NCBI GenBank assembly: GCA_964513465.1 | Contig: CAZEMR010000019.1 | Span: forward strand, 1 to 47,908 | Direction of reading: 5' to 3' | From: CAZEMR01 sp964513465 | GTDB lineage: Bacteria > Bacteroidota > Ignavibacteria > Kapaibacteriales > UBA2268 | DNA length: 47,908 nt | Shown here: positions 8,160 through 15,956 of the stretch, piece after piece | Numbering within the stretch: position 1 is the stretch's first letter | Layout: each line of letters starts with the position of its first letter | Notes under the pieces: generated by a model | Databases searched by the model: none | Seen by the model: only the letters and a program-made list of their open reading frames with translations | Told to the model about the DNA's origin: nothing | Translations under genes and position numbers: made by a program

Positions 8160-8717
8160 TTATGACATATCTTGCATATATGGCTGAAGTATTTCTTTAA
8201 TTTTTTCTTTCGCACGCCATACCCGATTCTTTATCGCCGACAGCGAATCGCCGGTTATCTGGCAGATTTCCTTATAGCTCAGGCCATGATACTGCCTGAG
8301 TATAAATGCTTCGCGATATTCGAATTCGAGGGTTTCGAGCGCGCGGGCTATCAAATCGAGCATTTCTTTTTGCTCATAGCCGGTGTCGTGAACGTAATAC
8401 CGATAGTCCTCGAATGTCAGATTTATTTTGGAATTTCTTTTATAATTAATGCACAAATTCCGCGCAATCGCAAGCAAATATGCAGGCAGATTCTCCATCG
8501 ATTTCCGCTCCTGCGCCGCCGAATAGAATTTCAGGAAAGTCTCCTGAAAAATATCGCGAGCCTCCTCGGGGTGGCCGGTCACCCGCAGGCAATAAGCATA
8601 AATCCTCTGGGAATATCGGGCATAGATCTCCGCAAAGGCGGCTTCGGCCTTCGATTTGTCGCCCTTAAGCTCCAGGAAAAGTTCCTGGTCCTCATATTTC
8701 CCGTAATCTGTGCGCAT
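8160..8717 (-). CDS. ECF-type RNA polymerase sigma factor
   Basis: A 185-residue sigma-70 family protein of the extracytoplasmic function class. Region 2 spans about residues 25-95, with 'YCLRVTGHPEEARDIFQETFLKFY' and 'YLLAIARNLCINYKR'. Region 4 spans about 120-178, with 'LEFEYREAFILRQYHGLSYKEI' and the helix-turn-helix 'GDSLSAIKNRVWRAKEKIKEIL'. Regions 1.1 and 3 are absent, as in this class. It is second in a minus-strand operon, 15 bases after the TolB-like gene and 21 bases before its presumed anti-sigma factor. Such pairs usually respond to envelope state and often activate their own operon. Confidence 0.95.
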   Translation of the reverse strand: MRTDYGKYEDQELFLELKGDKSKAEAAFAEIYARYSQRIYAYCLRVTGHPEEARDIFQETFLKFYSAAQERKSMENLPAYLLAIARNLCINYKRNSKINLTFEDYRYYVHDTGYEQKEMLDLIARALETLEFEYREAFILRQYHGLSYKEICQITGDSLSAIKNRVWRAKEKIKEILQPYMQDMS

Positions 8718-8732
8718 ATTTATATATTCTAA

Positions 8733-9848
8733 TTAATTTTTCCGGAAATATCCACGGTAGGCATTATTGCTGAGCACCGAGATTTTCCGGGTCGAGGGCT
8801 CGATAATAAATAAAGTGTTGTAGCTGTGTTCCGGATCGTCTGCGTAAGATTTATTAAACAGCGCGTATTTCCCATCGTCCGACCATGTCGGATAGAGATT
8901 GATCTCGCCGGCTGCGGATCCGGTAAGGTCACGAAACTTAGGCGATTCGCCCGAAAGGTCGGCCAGCCAGAGGCTGCCGTTATCCGGCGCGGTGAAGATC
9001 ACCTTTTCGCCCGTGGCCGAAATATCCGGCATAAACACACCCGGATAATCAATCCGGATACGCGACAATTCGTTCAGATCGCCATCGACGAGCACGAGAT
9101 AATCCGCCTCGCCGGATGTCAGCGAAAATGCGATTCGCGATCCACCCTGCGCCCAGCTTATGCGGGATTCGCCGCGGTAATCGATCAGCGTCAGGTCGTA
9201 GTCGAGCGTCAGCTTGTTCTGATTGCCGAATGTATTCACCATCGCCAGCCTGACGCCGCCCTCGACGTTCTCGAAAAACACCAGCCTGCCTCCGTCCGGA
9301 GAAAATGCGGGCAGCGTTCCGTCAGCGAAATTCGAGGTAATGCGGTTGACCGTGGCGTCCGACACATTCACCAGCCATAGCTCTTTGCGGCCGCCATAGA
9401 AGGCAATACGCGCTCCGTCGGGCGATAAAATCGGGAATGAAATATCCCACAACGCGTTCTCGCGGACGATTACCTCCGGGTTGCTCCCGTCGATACCGGC
9501 GATCACTATCTGGTTTTCGCCGCTGGCCAGATCGGTCTGCATAAAAGCAATGCGGCCGTTAGCGGCCGGAGGCGAATAAAGTATGCCGTTGTTGATTATC
9601 TCGTGCAGCCCGGTGCCATCCTCCGATACAGTAAATATCCCGGGGATGTCGCTGTTGAGCGGAACCGCAGTGAAGTAAACGGAATACTCGCCATTGCCGT
9701 CGCCCTCGCCAAGGTCGCAGACGTCGCATCCGAACATCAATAATGCCATTGCAATTGCCAAAGAACACCTGCCGATCGTCCTGATAAATTTCGGCAGCGG
9801 AATTTCCGGTTCCGTAATATTCGATCTATTTCCCGAGAGAATATTCAT
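8733..9848 (-). CDS. TolB-like beta-propeller lipoprotein
   Basis: From ATG at 9848 (a TTG further upstream is less likely) this is 371 residues. The N-terminus has an unusually long lead of about 20 residues before the hydrophobic signal and lipobox LMFGC. The rest contains repeated blades with the PD40/TolB pattern, for example 'PILSPDGARIAFYGG', 'PAFSPDGGRLVFFEN' and 'PTWSDDGKYALFNKS'. These fold as a beta-propeller in the periplasm or at the outer membrane and usually bind proteins or peptides. It is the first gene of the operon with the ECF sigma factor, so it may help sense the signal or be the main target. No Tol-Pal genes are nearby. Confidence 0.85.
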   Translation of the reverse strand: MNILSGNRSNITEPEIPLPKFIRTIGRCSLAIAMALLMFGCDVCDLGEGDGNGEYSVYFTAVPLNSDIPGIFTVSEDGTGLHEIINNGILYSPPAANGRIAFMQTDLASGENQIVIAGIDGSNPEVIVRENALWDISFPILSPDGARIAFYGGRKELWLVNVSDATVNRITSNFADGTLPAFSPDGGRLVFFENVEGGVRLAMVNTFGNQNKLTLDYDLTLIDYRGESRISWAQGGSRIAFSLTSGEADYLVLVDGDLNELSRIRIDYPGVFMPDISATGEKVIFTAPDNGSLWLADLSGESPKFRDLTGSAAGEINLYPTWSDDGKYALFNKSYADDPEHSYNTLFIIEPSTRKISVLSNNAYRGYFRKN

Positions 9849-9948
9849 TTTGATCTCTATAGTCAACTACAATGACACATTAACCTCAAAAAGGTCTCAG
9901 AATTTTTATAAAAAATCTGCTTTTTTTTGAAAAATATATATTTATCCC

Positions 9949-9977
9949 AAAAAAAACGGGGACGATCGCGCCCCCGA
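9949..9977 (-). terminator. Rho-independent terminator after the OmpA-type genes
   Basis: On the minus strand CGGGG and CCCCG (9957-9961 and 9972-9976) flank a GC-rich loop and are followed by eight T. It lies 8 bases beyond the stop of the OmpA-type gene at 9985. Confidence 0.85.
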
Positions 9978-9984
9978 AAATTTA

Positions 9985-10542
9985 TCATTTGCTGCCGATC
10001 ACCGTGATTTCGAGCCGGTTGTTAAGCTTCCGGCCGCCCTCATATCGGTTGTCCGCGACCGGATTGCTGTCGCCCACCCCGGTGCTTTCTATCCGCTCCA
10101 TATTTATCCCCTTGCTGTTAAGATACGTTACTGCGGCGGCGGCCCTCATGCTGGCGCGCTGCTCGATGTCCTCCGGAGTGCCGGTATTATCCGTATGCCC
10201 CACAATTTTAATCTTCGATTCGGGGAAGCGATTCAGATACTGAGCCGAGCGGTCGAGAAAATCGCGGGCATCTTCGGGCAGAATCAGCGATTGCGGCGAC
10301 TGGGCGGTATAAACCATCGTTTTCCCCGGAGAAATTCCGAAGTAGAGCGAATCCTCCTTGTGCAGCTTCATTGTGTCGGGCGGCGGATTCATTGCCATTC
10401 CCAGCGAATCGTCCTTGCCCTCGTATTCGATTACTTCGGGATGCTTCGATATAAAATCCGACCACGACGCCCGCTGCGGCTGCGAGCAGGTGGACATCAG
10501 CAAAAGATTGGCAAATACAAAACCTAACAGCAAATATCTCAT
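9985..10542 (-). CDS. OmpA-family peptidoglycan-binding lipoprotein
   Basis: A 185-residue protein with a lipoprotein signal (lipobox LMSTC, Cys at residue 19) and a C-terminal OmpA-like domain from about residue 80. The domain has the expected peptidoglycan-binding features: 'IVGHTDNTG', an arginine in 'RASMRAAAAVTYL', 'GINMERIESTGVGDSNPVADN' and 'GGRKLNNRLEITV'. It probably tethers the outer membrane to the cell wall. A divergent paralogue-like gene lies upstream (10650-11078) on the same strand. Confidence 0.93.
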   Translation of the reverse strand: MRYLLLGFVFANLLLMSTCSQPQRASWSDFISKHPEVIEYEGKDDSLGMAMNPPPDTMKLHKEDSLYFGISPGKTMVYTAQSPQSLILPEDARDFLDRSAQYLNRFPESKIKIVGHTDNTGTPEDIEQRASMRAAAAVTYLNSKGINMERIESTGVGDSNPVADNRYEGGRKLNNRLEITVIGSK

Positions 10543-10649
10543 TTTTTCAAGCGCAATTTGTTATTATCTTTCGGCTATGATTCAATTACTAAAAGAAACC
10601 TCAGACCCCGAATTATTTTAAATATAGCGTAATTCTTCAAAATTTCCGC

Positions 10650-11078
10650 CTAATTGCGGATTATTATTACCTCCACCCGATTCGGCGAAAGCTCCGGGTC
10701 AGACTCATCATAGCGGCCTGCCAGAAAAAACATCCGGCCGGTCGGAATGCCCCGGTTCCGCAGGTAATGCATCACCATGTTCGCCGCGTCGAGCGCATTC
10801 TCGCGGGTTGCTTCGGGCGTGGCCATATCCTCCGAGTAGCCCACTATCCGCGCGGCTGTCGAGCCATGGCGCGCCATATACGATACAATCGTATCGAGTC
10901 GCTCCTTTTGGTCGCCATCCAGGCGGTTCATATCGGACGATGGAAATTCGAGCACCTGCGGCGCCCCCGGGCTGACCATAATCCCTACGCCGTGATCGCC
11001 CGAGCGGTCCGATATCGGAAATCCGCCGCACGAAGCCGCAATCAAAACCATAATTATGAGTAAATACCCTATTTTCAT
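10650..11078 (-). CDS. Degenerate OmpA-like lipoprotein
   Basis: From the ATG at 11078 this is 142 residues and begins with a compact lipoprotein signal ending in IAASC; a TTG 21 bases upstream would add an unhelpful extension. The rest follows the OmpA-like fold: 'FPSSDMNRLDGDQKERLDTIVSYMARHG', 'IVGYSEDMATPEATRENALDAANMVMHYLRNRGIP' and a final 'SPNRVEVIII'. Key peptidoglycan-binding residues have changed: HTD is YSE, and the usual arginine after the N..LS segment is missing. It may no longer bind peptidoglycan. It is followed 107 bases later by the canonical OmpA-type gene. Confidence 0.75.
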   Translation of the reverse strand: MKIGYLLIIMVLIAASCGGFPISDRSGDHGVGIMVSPGAPQVLEFPSSDMNRLDGDQKERLDTIVSYMARHGSTAARIVGYSEDMATPEATRENALDAANMVMHYLRNRGIPTGRMFFLAGRYDESDPELSPNRVEVIIIRN

Positions 11079-11243
11079 TGTTATATATAATATTTTCAAA
11101 AAAATTAGTTATATTATTTCCTTAATTGAAAAGAGCGCGCCGGAGTCAAATTATTGCCGATCATTTCCATATATATTATATTATTTCATATTAATTATGG
11201 AAAAATCATTGTCAAATCTCTTTAAAATCTTAAATTTGCAGTT

Positions 11244-11257
11244 TAGGTTTGTATAAA
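11244..11257 (+). promoter_or_regulatory. Possible promoter of pepT
   Basis: TAGGTTTG at 11244-11251 fits the TAnnTTTG element of Bacteroidota primary-sigma promoters, and TATAAA at 11252-11257 overlaps a classical -10. No convincing upstream box is seen at the right distance, so this is tentative. Confidence 0.25.
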
Positions 11258-11277
11258 ATATTAATGACAGGTGCATA

Positions 11278-12531
11278 ATGAACGAATCCGCTCTCGATAA
11301 GTTCTTACGCTACGCTATGGTGGATACACAGTCTCAGGAAGGCTCCGATACATACCCCAGCACCAAAAAGCAGTTCAATCTGGCCAATATGCTGGTCGAC
11401 GAACTCAAAAAGCTGGGATTAAAGGACGCTAAAGTAGACGAAAATTGCTACACCACGGCCACTCTGCCGTCGAATATCCCGGCAGATCATCCGGCCCACG
11501 GCAAAGTGCCCCCGATAGCATTCATCGCCCATGTGGATACATCGCCCGACGTAAGCGGCGCGAACGTAAATCCGCAGATCATCGAAAAATACCAGGGCGG
11601 CGATATTCCCCTCCCCGGCGATAAAGACGTCGTTATCAAAGTTTCCGAAAACGCCCCGCTAAATAATTGCATCGGCCATACCATCGTCACCAGCGACGGC
11701 ACAACGCTGCTCGGCGCCGACGACAAGGCCGGAGTTGCAGCCATCATGACCGCAGTCCAGCGCTTTACGCTCGACCCCGATCTGCTGCACGGCGACGTTA
11801 TCGTATGCTTCACCCCCGACGAGGAAATCGGCCAGGGAACAAAGAAATTCGACATAAAAAGCTTCCCGGCAAAATTCGCCTACACGCTCGACGGCGAACT
11901 CCCCGGCGAACTCAACAAAGAAACATTCAGCGCCGACGGCGCAACTCTTACAGTGCTCGGACGCGACATCCATCCCGGCAATGCCAAAGACATCATGGTC
12001 AATTCCGTCCGCGCAATCTCCGACGTAATCGTCCGGCTGCCGCGCGACATGGCCCCCGAGACCACCGAGGGATACGAGCCGTACATCCATCCGCACAGCC
12101 TCGAGGCGACGGTTTCCAAATCCACTCTGCGATTCCTCTTCCGCGACTTCAAGACCGAAGGCCTGAAAAAGCAGAAGAAAATCGTCGAGGATATAATCGA
12201 AGAAGTCAAACCGCTCCACCCCAAAGCGGAATTCAAGCTCGAAATAACCGAGATGTATCGCAATATGATCGAATACCTCGAGGACGCCCCCGAGGTGCTC
12301 GACAATCTCTGGGAAGCCGCCAAACGCGCCGGAGTCGAACCCTACTGGAAGCCCATACGCGGCGGCACAGACGGCTCGCGCCTTTCGGAAATGGGGCTGC
12401 CCACGCCGAACATCTACGCCGGCGGCCAGAATTTCCACAGCAAGACCGAATGGCTATCGGTCAACGCTATGCAACAGGCAGTCGAAACAGTGGTTCATCT
12501 GGCTCAGATATGGGTGGAAAAAAGCAAATAA
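11278..12531 (+). CDS. pepT: Peptidase T (tripeptide aminopeptidase)
   Basis: A 417-residue M20-family zinc aminopeptidase that removes the N-terminal residue from tripeptides in the cytoplasm. Metal and catalytic residues are visible in order: H85 and D87 in AHVDTSPD, D148 in LLGADDKAG, E172/E173 in FTPDEEIGQG, D195 in YTLDGE, and the late histidine in GGQNFHSKTEW. The RGGTDGSRLSEMGLP segment is typical of PepT. Length is normal. It ends before a terminator and is followed by an OPT oligopeptide transporter, which fits a peptide uptake and breakdown pair. Confidence 0.97.
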   Translation: MNESALDKFLRYAMVDTQSQEGSDTYPSTKKQFNLANMLVDELKKLGLKDAKVDENCYTTATLPSNIPADHPAHGKVPPIAFIAHVDTSPDVSGANVNPQIIEKYQGGDIPLPGDKDVVIKVSENAPLNNCIGHTIVTSDGTTLLGADDKAGVAAIMTAVQRFTLDPDLLHGDVIVCFTPDEEIGQGTKKFDIKSFPAKFAYTLDGELPGELNKETFSADGATLTVLGRDIHPGNAKDIMVNSVRAISDVIVRLPRDMAPETTEGYEPYIHPHSLEATVSKSTLRFLFRDFKTEGLKKQKKIVEDIIEEVKPLHPKAEFKLEITEMYRNMIEYLEDAPEVLDNLWEAAKRAGVEPYWKPIRGGTDGSRLSEMGLPTPNIYAGGQNFHSKTEWLSVNAMQQAVETVVHLAQIWVEKSK

Positions 12532-12555
12532 TGAATTTGCGTAATAAATAAAAAT

Positions 12556-12592
12556 AAGTGGAAGCGCGCGCGGGCGGGCTTTCACTTTTTTA
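12556..12592 (+). terminator. Rho-independent terminator of pepT
   Basis: AAGTGGAAGC at 12556-12565 pairs, with one G-T wobble, with GCTTTCACTT at 12578-12587, followed by a T run. Confidence 0.85.
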
Positions 12593-12688
12593 TGGCTAAT
12601 TTATTCAAAAATTGACTTATTAATATATATGACAAATCGGCAGGGTTACAGAATTAAAAAATAAATCAGCGCAAATTGCCAATTTGTC

Positions 12689-12696
12689 TATATTTG
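12689..12696 (+). promoter_or_regulatory. Possible Bacteroidota-type -7 promoter element
   Basis: TATATTTG matches TAnnTTTG and lies 59 bases before the OPT transporter start. No good -33 box is seen at the usual spacing. Confidence 0.22.
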
Positions 12697-12754
12697 CTTA
12701 ATATTGATTTTTCGCATAATATTTAAATAACAAATACGCAAACAGGAGAGTTCA

Positions 12755-14746
12755 ATGGAGCAACCACAGACCAAAACAGGGCTGCCATCGAATGCCTATC
12801 GCGAGCTTGCCCCCGGGGAAGTCTATAAGCCGGTGATGCCGGCCGATAAGATTATACCCGAGGTGACGCCGTGGTCGGTGATGTGGGGCCTGGTGATGGC
12901 CGTTATCTTTTCTGCTGCCGCAGCATATTCCGGTCTGAAGATCGGGCAGGTGCTCGAGGCAGCTATCCCGATTTCGATCATAGCCGTCGGCGCATCGACC
13001 GCCTTCAAGCGCAAAAATTCTCTCGGCCAGAACGTCATTATCCAGTCGATCGGCGCCAGCAGCGGCGTGATCGTAGCCGGCGCAATATTCACTATCCCGG
13101 CATTATATATATTAAATCTGGATGTCAATTTCTGGCAAATATTCTTCGCCTCGCTGCTGGGCGGATTCCTTGGCATATTATTCTTAATCCCCTTCCGGCG
13201 GTATTTTGTGAAAGATATGCACGGCAAATTCCCATTCCCCGAGGCAACCGCCACCACCGAAATTCTGATCACCGGCGAAAAGGGCGGCGCCCAGGCCGGC
13301 ACTCTGATTCTGGCGGGACTCATCGGCGGCGTTTATGACTTTATGTTTTCTGCGCTCAAATTGTGGGACGAGGTCTTCACCTCCCGCGTTATACCATTCG
13401 GCGCAGAACTGGCCGACAAAGCCAAGATGGTATTCCAGCTCAATGTCAGCTCGATGATATTCGGCTTCGGATACCTCGTGGGACTGAAGTTCTCGACCAT
13501 TATCGCAGTGGGATCGCTGCTGTCGTGGTTCGTATTCGTGCCTCTTATTAATTCAATCGGCGAAGTCGTTGCCGGCGGAATGGGCGCGATAAATCCATTT
13601 GCCGCACTGCCCCCCGAAGCGATATTCACCGAATACGTCCGGCCGATCGGCATCGGCGCCATCGCAATGGCCGGCATTATTGGCATCCTGAAGTCCTCGA
13701 GAGTAATCGGCACCGCATTCAAGCTCGCTTTTGGCGGACTTTTCGGCGGATCGCAGATGGACACCAGCGCACACGAAGAGCGCACCGATAAGGACATCAA
13801 AATGACCTTTATCCTTATCTTCAGCCTGCTGACTATGGTCATGATTTTCGTGTTCCTGCTCTCAGGCGTGGATGTCACCCCCTGGCAGGCAGTCGTGGCA
13901 TTCCTGACCGTTACGATTATCGCATTCCTGTTCACCACAGTCGCCGCCAACGCAATCGCTATAGTCGGTACCAACCCCGTATCCGGTATGACGCTCATGA
14001 CTCTGATCCTGTCGTCATTCGTACTGGTGCAGGCCGGACTCAAAGGCGAGACCGGTATGATCAGCGCCCTTATAATCGGCGGCATCGTCTGTACCGCGCT
14101 CTCCATGGCGGGCGGATTCATCACCGACCTTAAGATTGGCTACTGGCTGGGATCGACTCCAAAGAAGCAGGAATCATGGAAATTCCTCGGCACACTCGTA
14201 TCGGCCGCCACAGTCGGCGCAGTGATTTTCATTCTCAATGAAGCATATGGATTTACATATACGGAAGCAACCCCCGACCCTCTGGTGGCACCCCAGGCCA
14301 ACGCAATGGCCGCAGTCATCCAGCCGCTCATGTCGGAGGCGGAAATCAACTGGATGCTCTATATCGTCGGCGCAGTAATTGCCCTCTTGCTGAATTTCAT
14401 CGGCATCTCGCCGCTGGCATTCGCACTGGGCATGTACCTGCCGCTGCATCTGAACACCCCGCTGCTGGTCGGCGGATTGCTCTCGCACTTCATCAAGAAA
14501 AGCTCGAAAGACGAGAAACTCGTTCAGGCGCGCAACCAGAAAGGAACGCTCATAGCCTCCGGATTTATCGCAGGAGCCGCAATATTCGGCGTCATCGGAG
14601 CGCTGCTTAAGTTCTTCAACTTCGATCTGGACATCAACCCCTGGAGCGAAGGCTCGCACGGGCCCGAAATACTTGCAATGATTATGTTCGCCGCAATCAT
14701 TATATTCTTTGCACGTTTTGCAATGAGCGCAAAGCCCGAGGAATAA
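12755..14746 (+). CDS. OPT family oligopeptide transporter
   Basis: A 663-residue polytopic inner-membrane protein with about fifteen hydrophobic segments. It carries the OPT family pattern: 'VMWGLVMAVIFSAAAAYSGLKIGQ' at the first helix, 'FPEATATTEIL' near residue 165, 'GTNPVSGMTLMTL' near residue 408, and 'SPLAFALGMYLPLHLNTPLLVGG' near residue 550. OPT proteins import oligopeptides or peptide-like chelates with protons. The gene has a good AGGAGAG ribosome site. It follows pepT by 223 bases with a terminator between, so the two are separate transcripts of a probably shared function. Confidence 0.93.
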   Translation: MEQPQTKTGLPSNAYRELAPGEVYKPVMPADKIIPEVTPWSVMWGLVMAVIFSAAAAYSGLKIGQVLEAAIPISIIAVGASTAFKRKNSLGQNVIIQSIGASSGVIVAGAIFTIPALYILNLDVNFWQIFFASLLGGFLGILFLIPFRRYFVKDMHGKFPFPEATATTEILITGEKGGAQAGTLILAGLIGGVYDFMFSALKLWDEVFTSRVIPFGAELADKAKMVFQLNVSSMIFGFGYLVGLKFSTIIAVGSLLSWFVFVPLINSIGEVVAGGMGAINPFAALPPEAIFTEYVRPIGIGAIAMAGIIGILKSSRVIGTAFKLAFGGLFGGSQMDTSAHEERTDKDIKMTFILIFSLLTMVMIFVFLLSGVDVTPWQAVVAFLTVTIIAFLFTTVAANAIAIVGTNPVSGMTLMTLILSSFVLVQAGLKGETGMISALIIGGIVCTALSMAGGFITDLKIGYWLGSTPKKQESWKFLGTLVSAATVGAVIFILNEAYGFTYTEATPDPLVAPQANAMAAVIQPLMSEAEINWMLYIVGAVIALLLNFIGISPLAFALGMYLPLHLNTPLLVGGLLSHFIKKSSKDEKLVQARNQKGTLIASGFIAGAAIFGVIGALLKFFNFDLDINPWSEGSHGPEILAMIMFAAIIIFFARFAMSAKPEE

Positions 14747-14759
14747 TTTAAACCGTTTA

Positions 14760-14787
14760 TCCGTCCGGGGCAATTGCTCCGGGCGGA
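14760..14787. repeat. 28-base near-perfect palindrome
   Basis: The sequence from TCCGTCCGGG through CAATTG to CCCGGGCGGA-like bases is self-complementary over 28 bases with only G-T wobbles, centred at 14773/14774. It follows the OPT stop. The bases after it are AATATATATAT rather than a T run, so it is not a standard terminator; it may be a 3'-end RNA stabiliser or protein site. Confidence 0.6.
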
Positions 14788-14820
14788 AATATATATATAT
14801 AACAATTCTCAGCATAGGTA

Positions 14821-15897
14821 ATGAGCAAGAATATTAAAAAAACCATACGATTTGCGATCGCATTGCTGATAATGATCGCAACAATTTACTACGTCACTCG
14901 CGATATAGATTTCCAGAAATTGTGGAAATATATTTCCAATGCGAATTACTGGTGGGTGCTGCTTTCGGTACCGGCGATGATACTATCGCATATCGTCCGG
15001 GCATACCGCTGGAAGACCCTGCTCAAACCCGTGCACAAAGCCAAATCCATAATGAACCTCTTCTCGGCTGTGATGATCGGCTACGCGGTAAATTCTATAA
15101 TACCCCGCGGAGGCGAGCTCGTCCGGCCATATGTTTACAGCCGGCGCGAAAATATATCCAAATCGGCATCGTTCGCAACCATACTCGTCGAACGATTCAT
15201 CGATGTGCTGACATTGCTCCTGTTTTTCGCAGTCGCATTTTTTATGTTCCGCCAGGAAATCGCCCGGGCATTCCCGTTCATAACCGCCGAATCGCTGACT
15301 TACTACGTAATTGCCCCGGTGCTGGCTCTGCTCGCATTCATCCTGATGAGCCTTTATACGAATATCGGGGAATTTCTGCTTCGCAAAATCGTAAAGCCAT
15401 TCTCCACACCGCTTTACGAACGGTTAAGCGGAATTCTGGTCTCGTTCCTCAAAGGACTCGAAATTATCAAAACCCCATCGCAGTATCTGCGGCTGGCCTT
15501 CGAGTCCGTTCTGATATGGATATTCTATACATTGCCGATGTACCTCATTTTCTTCTCGTTCGATTTTCAGACCAAACTCAATCTCACATTTGCGGATGCA
15601 TTTCTACTGATAATCGTCGTAGGAATCGGAGTGACGCTTGCCACAACCCCCGGAGCCCTCGGCATTTATCACACACTGCTCCGCGACGCAATGGTTGCCC
15701 TTTATTTAATCAACAAAGAAGAAGCGCTGGCCTATGCCACAATCACCCATGCGGCCAACTATCTGCTCCAATTTTTGTTGGGCGGATTCTTCTTTTTAAG
15801 GGAAAACATTAAGAAAATACCGACCGAAAAGGACATCCCCGAAGGGGTTATGAAAGAGAAACCATTCGACGGCCAATCCGGCGCAAATCAGACTTGA
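14821..15897 (+). CDS. LPG-synthase-type transmembrane protein (UPF0104 flippase-like)
   Basis: A 358-residue membrane protein with about eight helices and no soluble catalytic domain. Family segments include 'ISNANYWWVLLSVPAMILSHIVRAYRWKTLL', 'IGYAVNSIIPRGGELVRPYV' and 'GVTLATTPGALGIYHTLL', typical of the lysylphosphatidylglycerol synthase transmembrane region family. Members without the synthase domain are thought to move lipids or lipid-linked sugars across the membrane. The substrate is unknown here. It lies between the OPT transporter and rlmI on the same strand, with a 59-base gap to the latter. Confidence 0.85.
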   Translation: MSKNIKKTIRFAIALLIMIATIYYVTRDIDFQKLWKYISNANYWWVLLSVPAMILSHIVRAYRWKTLLKPVHKAKSIMNLFSAVMIGYAVNSIIPRGGELVRPYVYSRRENISKSASFATILVERFIDVLTLLLFFAVAFFMFRQEIARAFPFITAESLTYYVIAPVLALLAFILMSLYTNIGEFLLRKIVKPFSTPLYERLSGILVSFLKGLEIIKTPSQYLRLAFESVLIWIFYTLPMYLIFFSFDFQTKLNLTFADAFLLIIVVGIGVTLATTPGALGIYHTLLRDAMVALYLINKEEALAYATITHAANYLLQFLLGGFFFLRENIKKIPTEKDIPEGVMKEKPFDGQSGANQT

Positions 15898-15956
15898 TTT
15901 TATATAAATATTTTATAAATTAAAGACTTTCCGAACCACGGAGAGAAAGGATTTTT

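Noticed and set aside
11659..12438. 259-codon frame opposite pepT
   Set aside because: Antisense shadow of a well-supported peptidase gene; residues are those expected from the complement of GC-rich codons.
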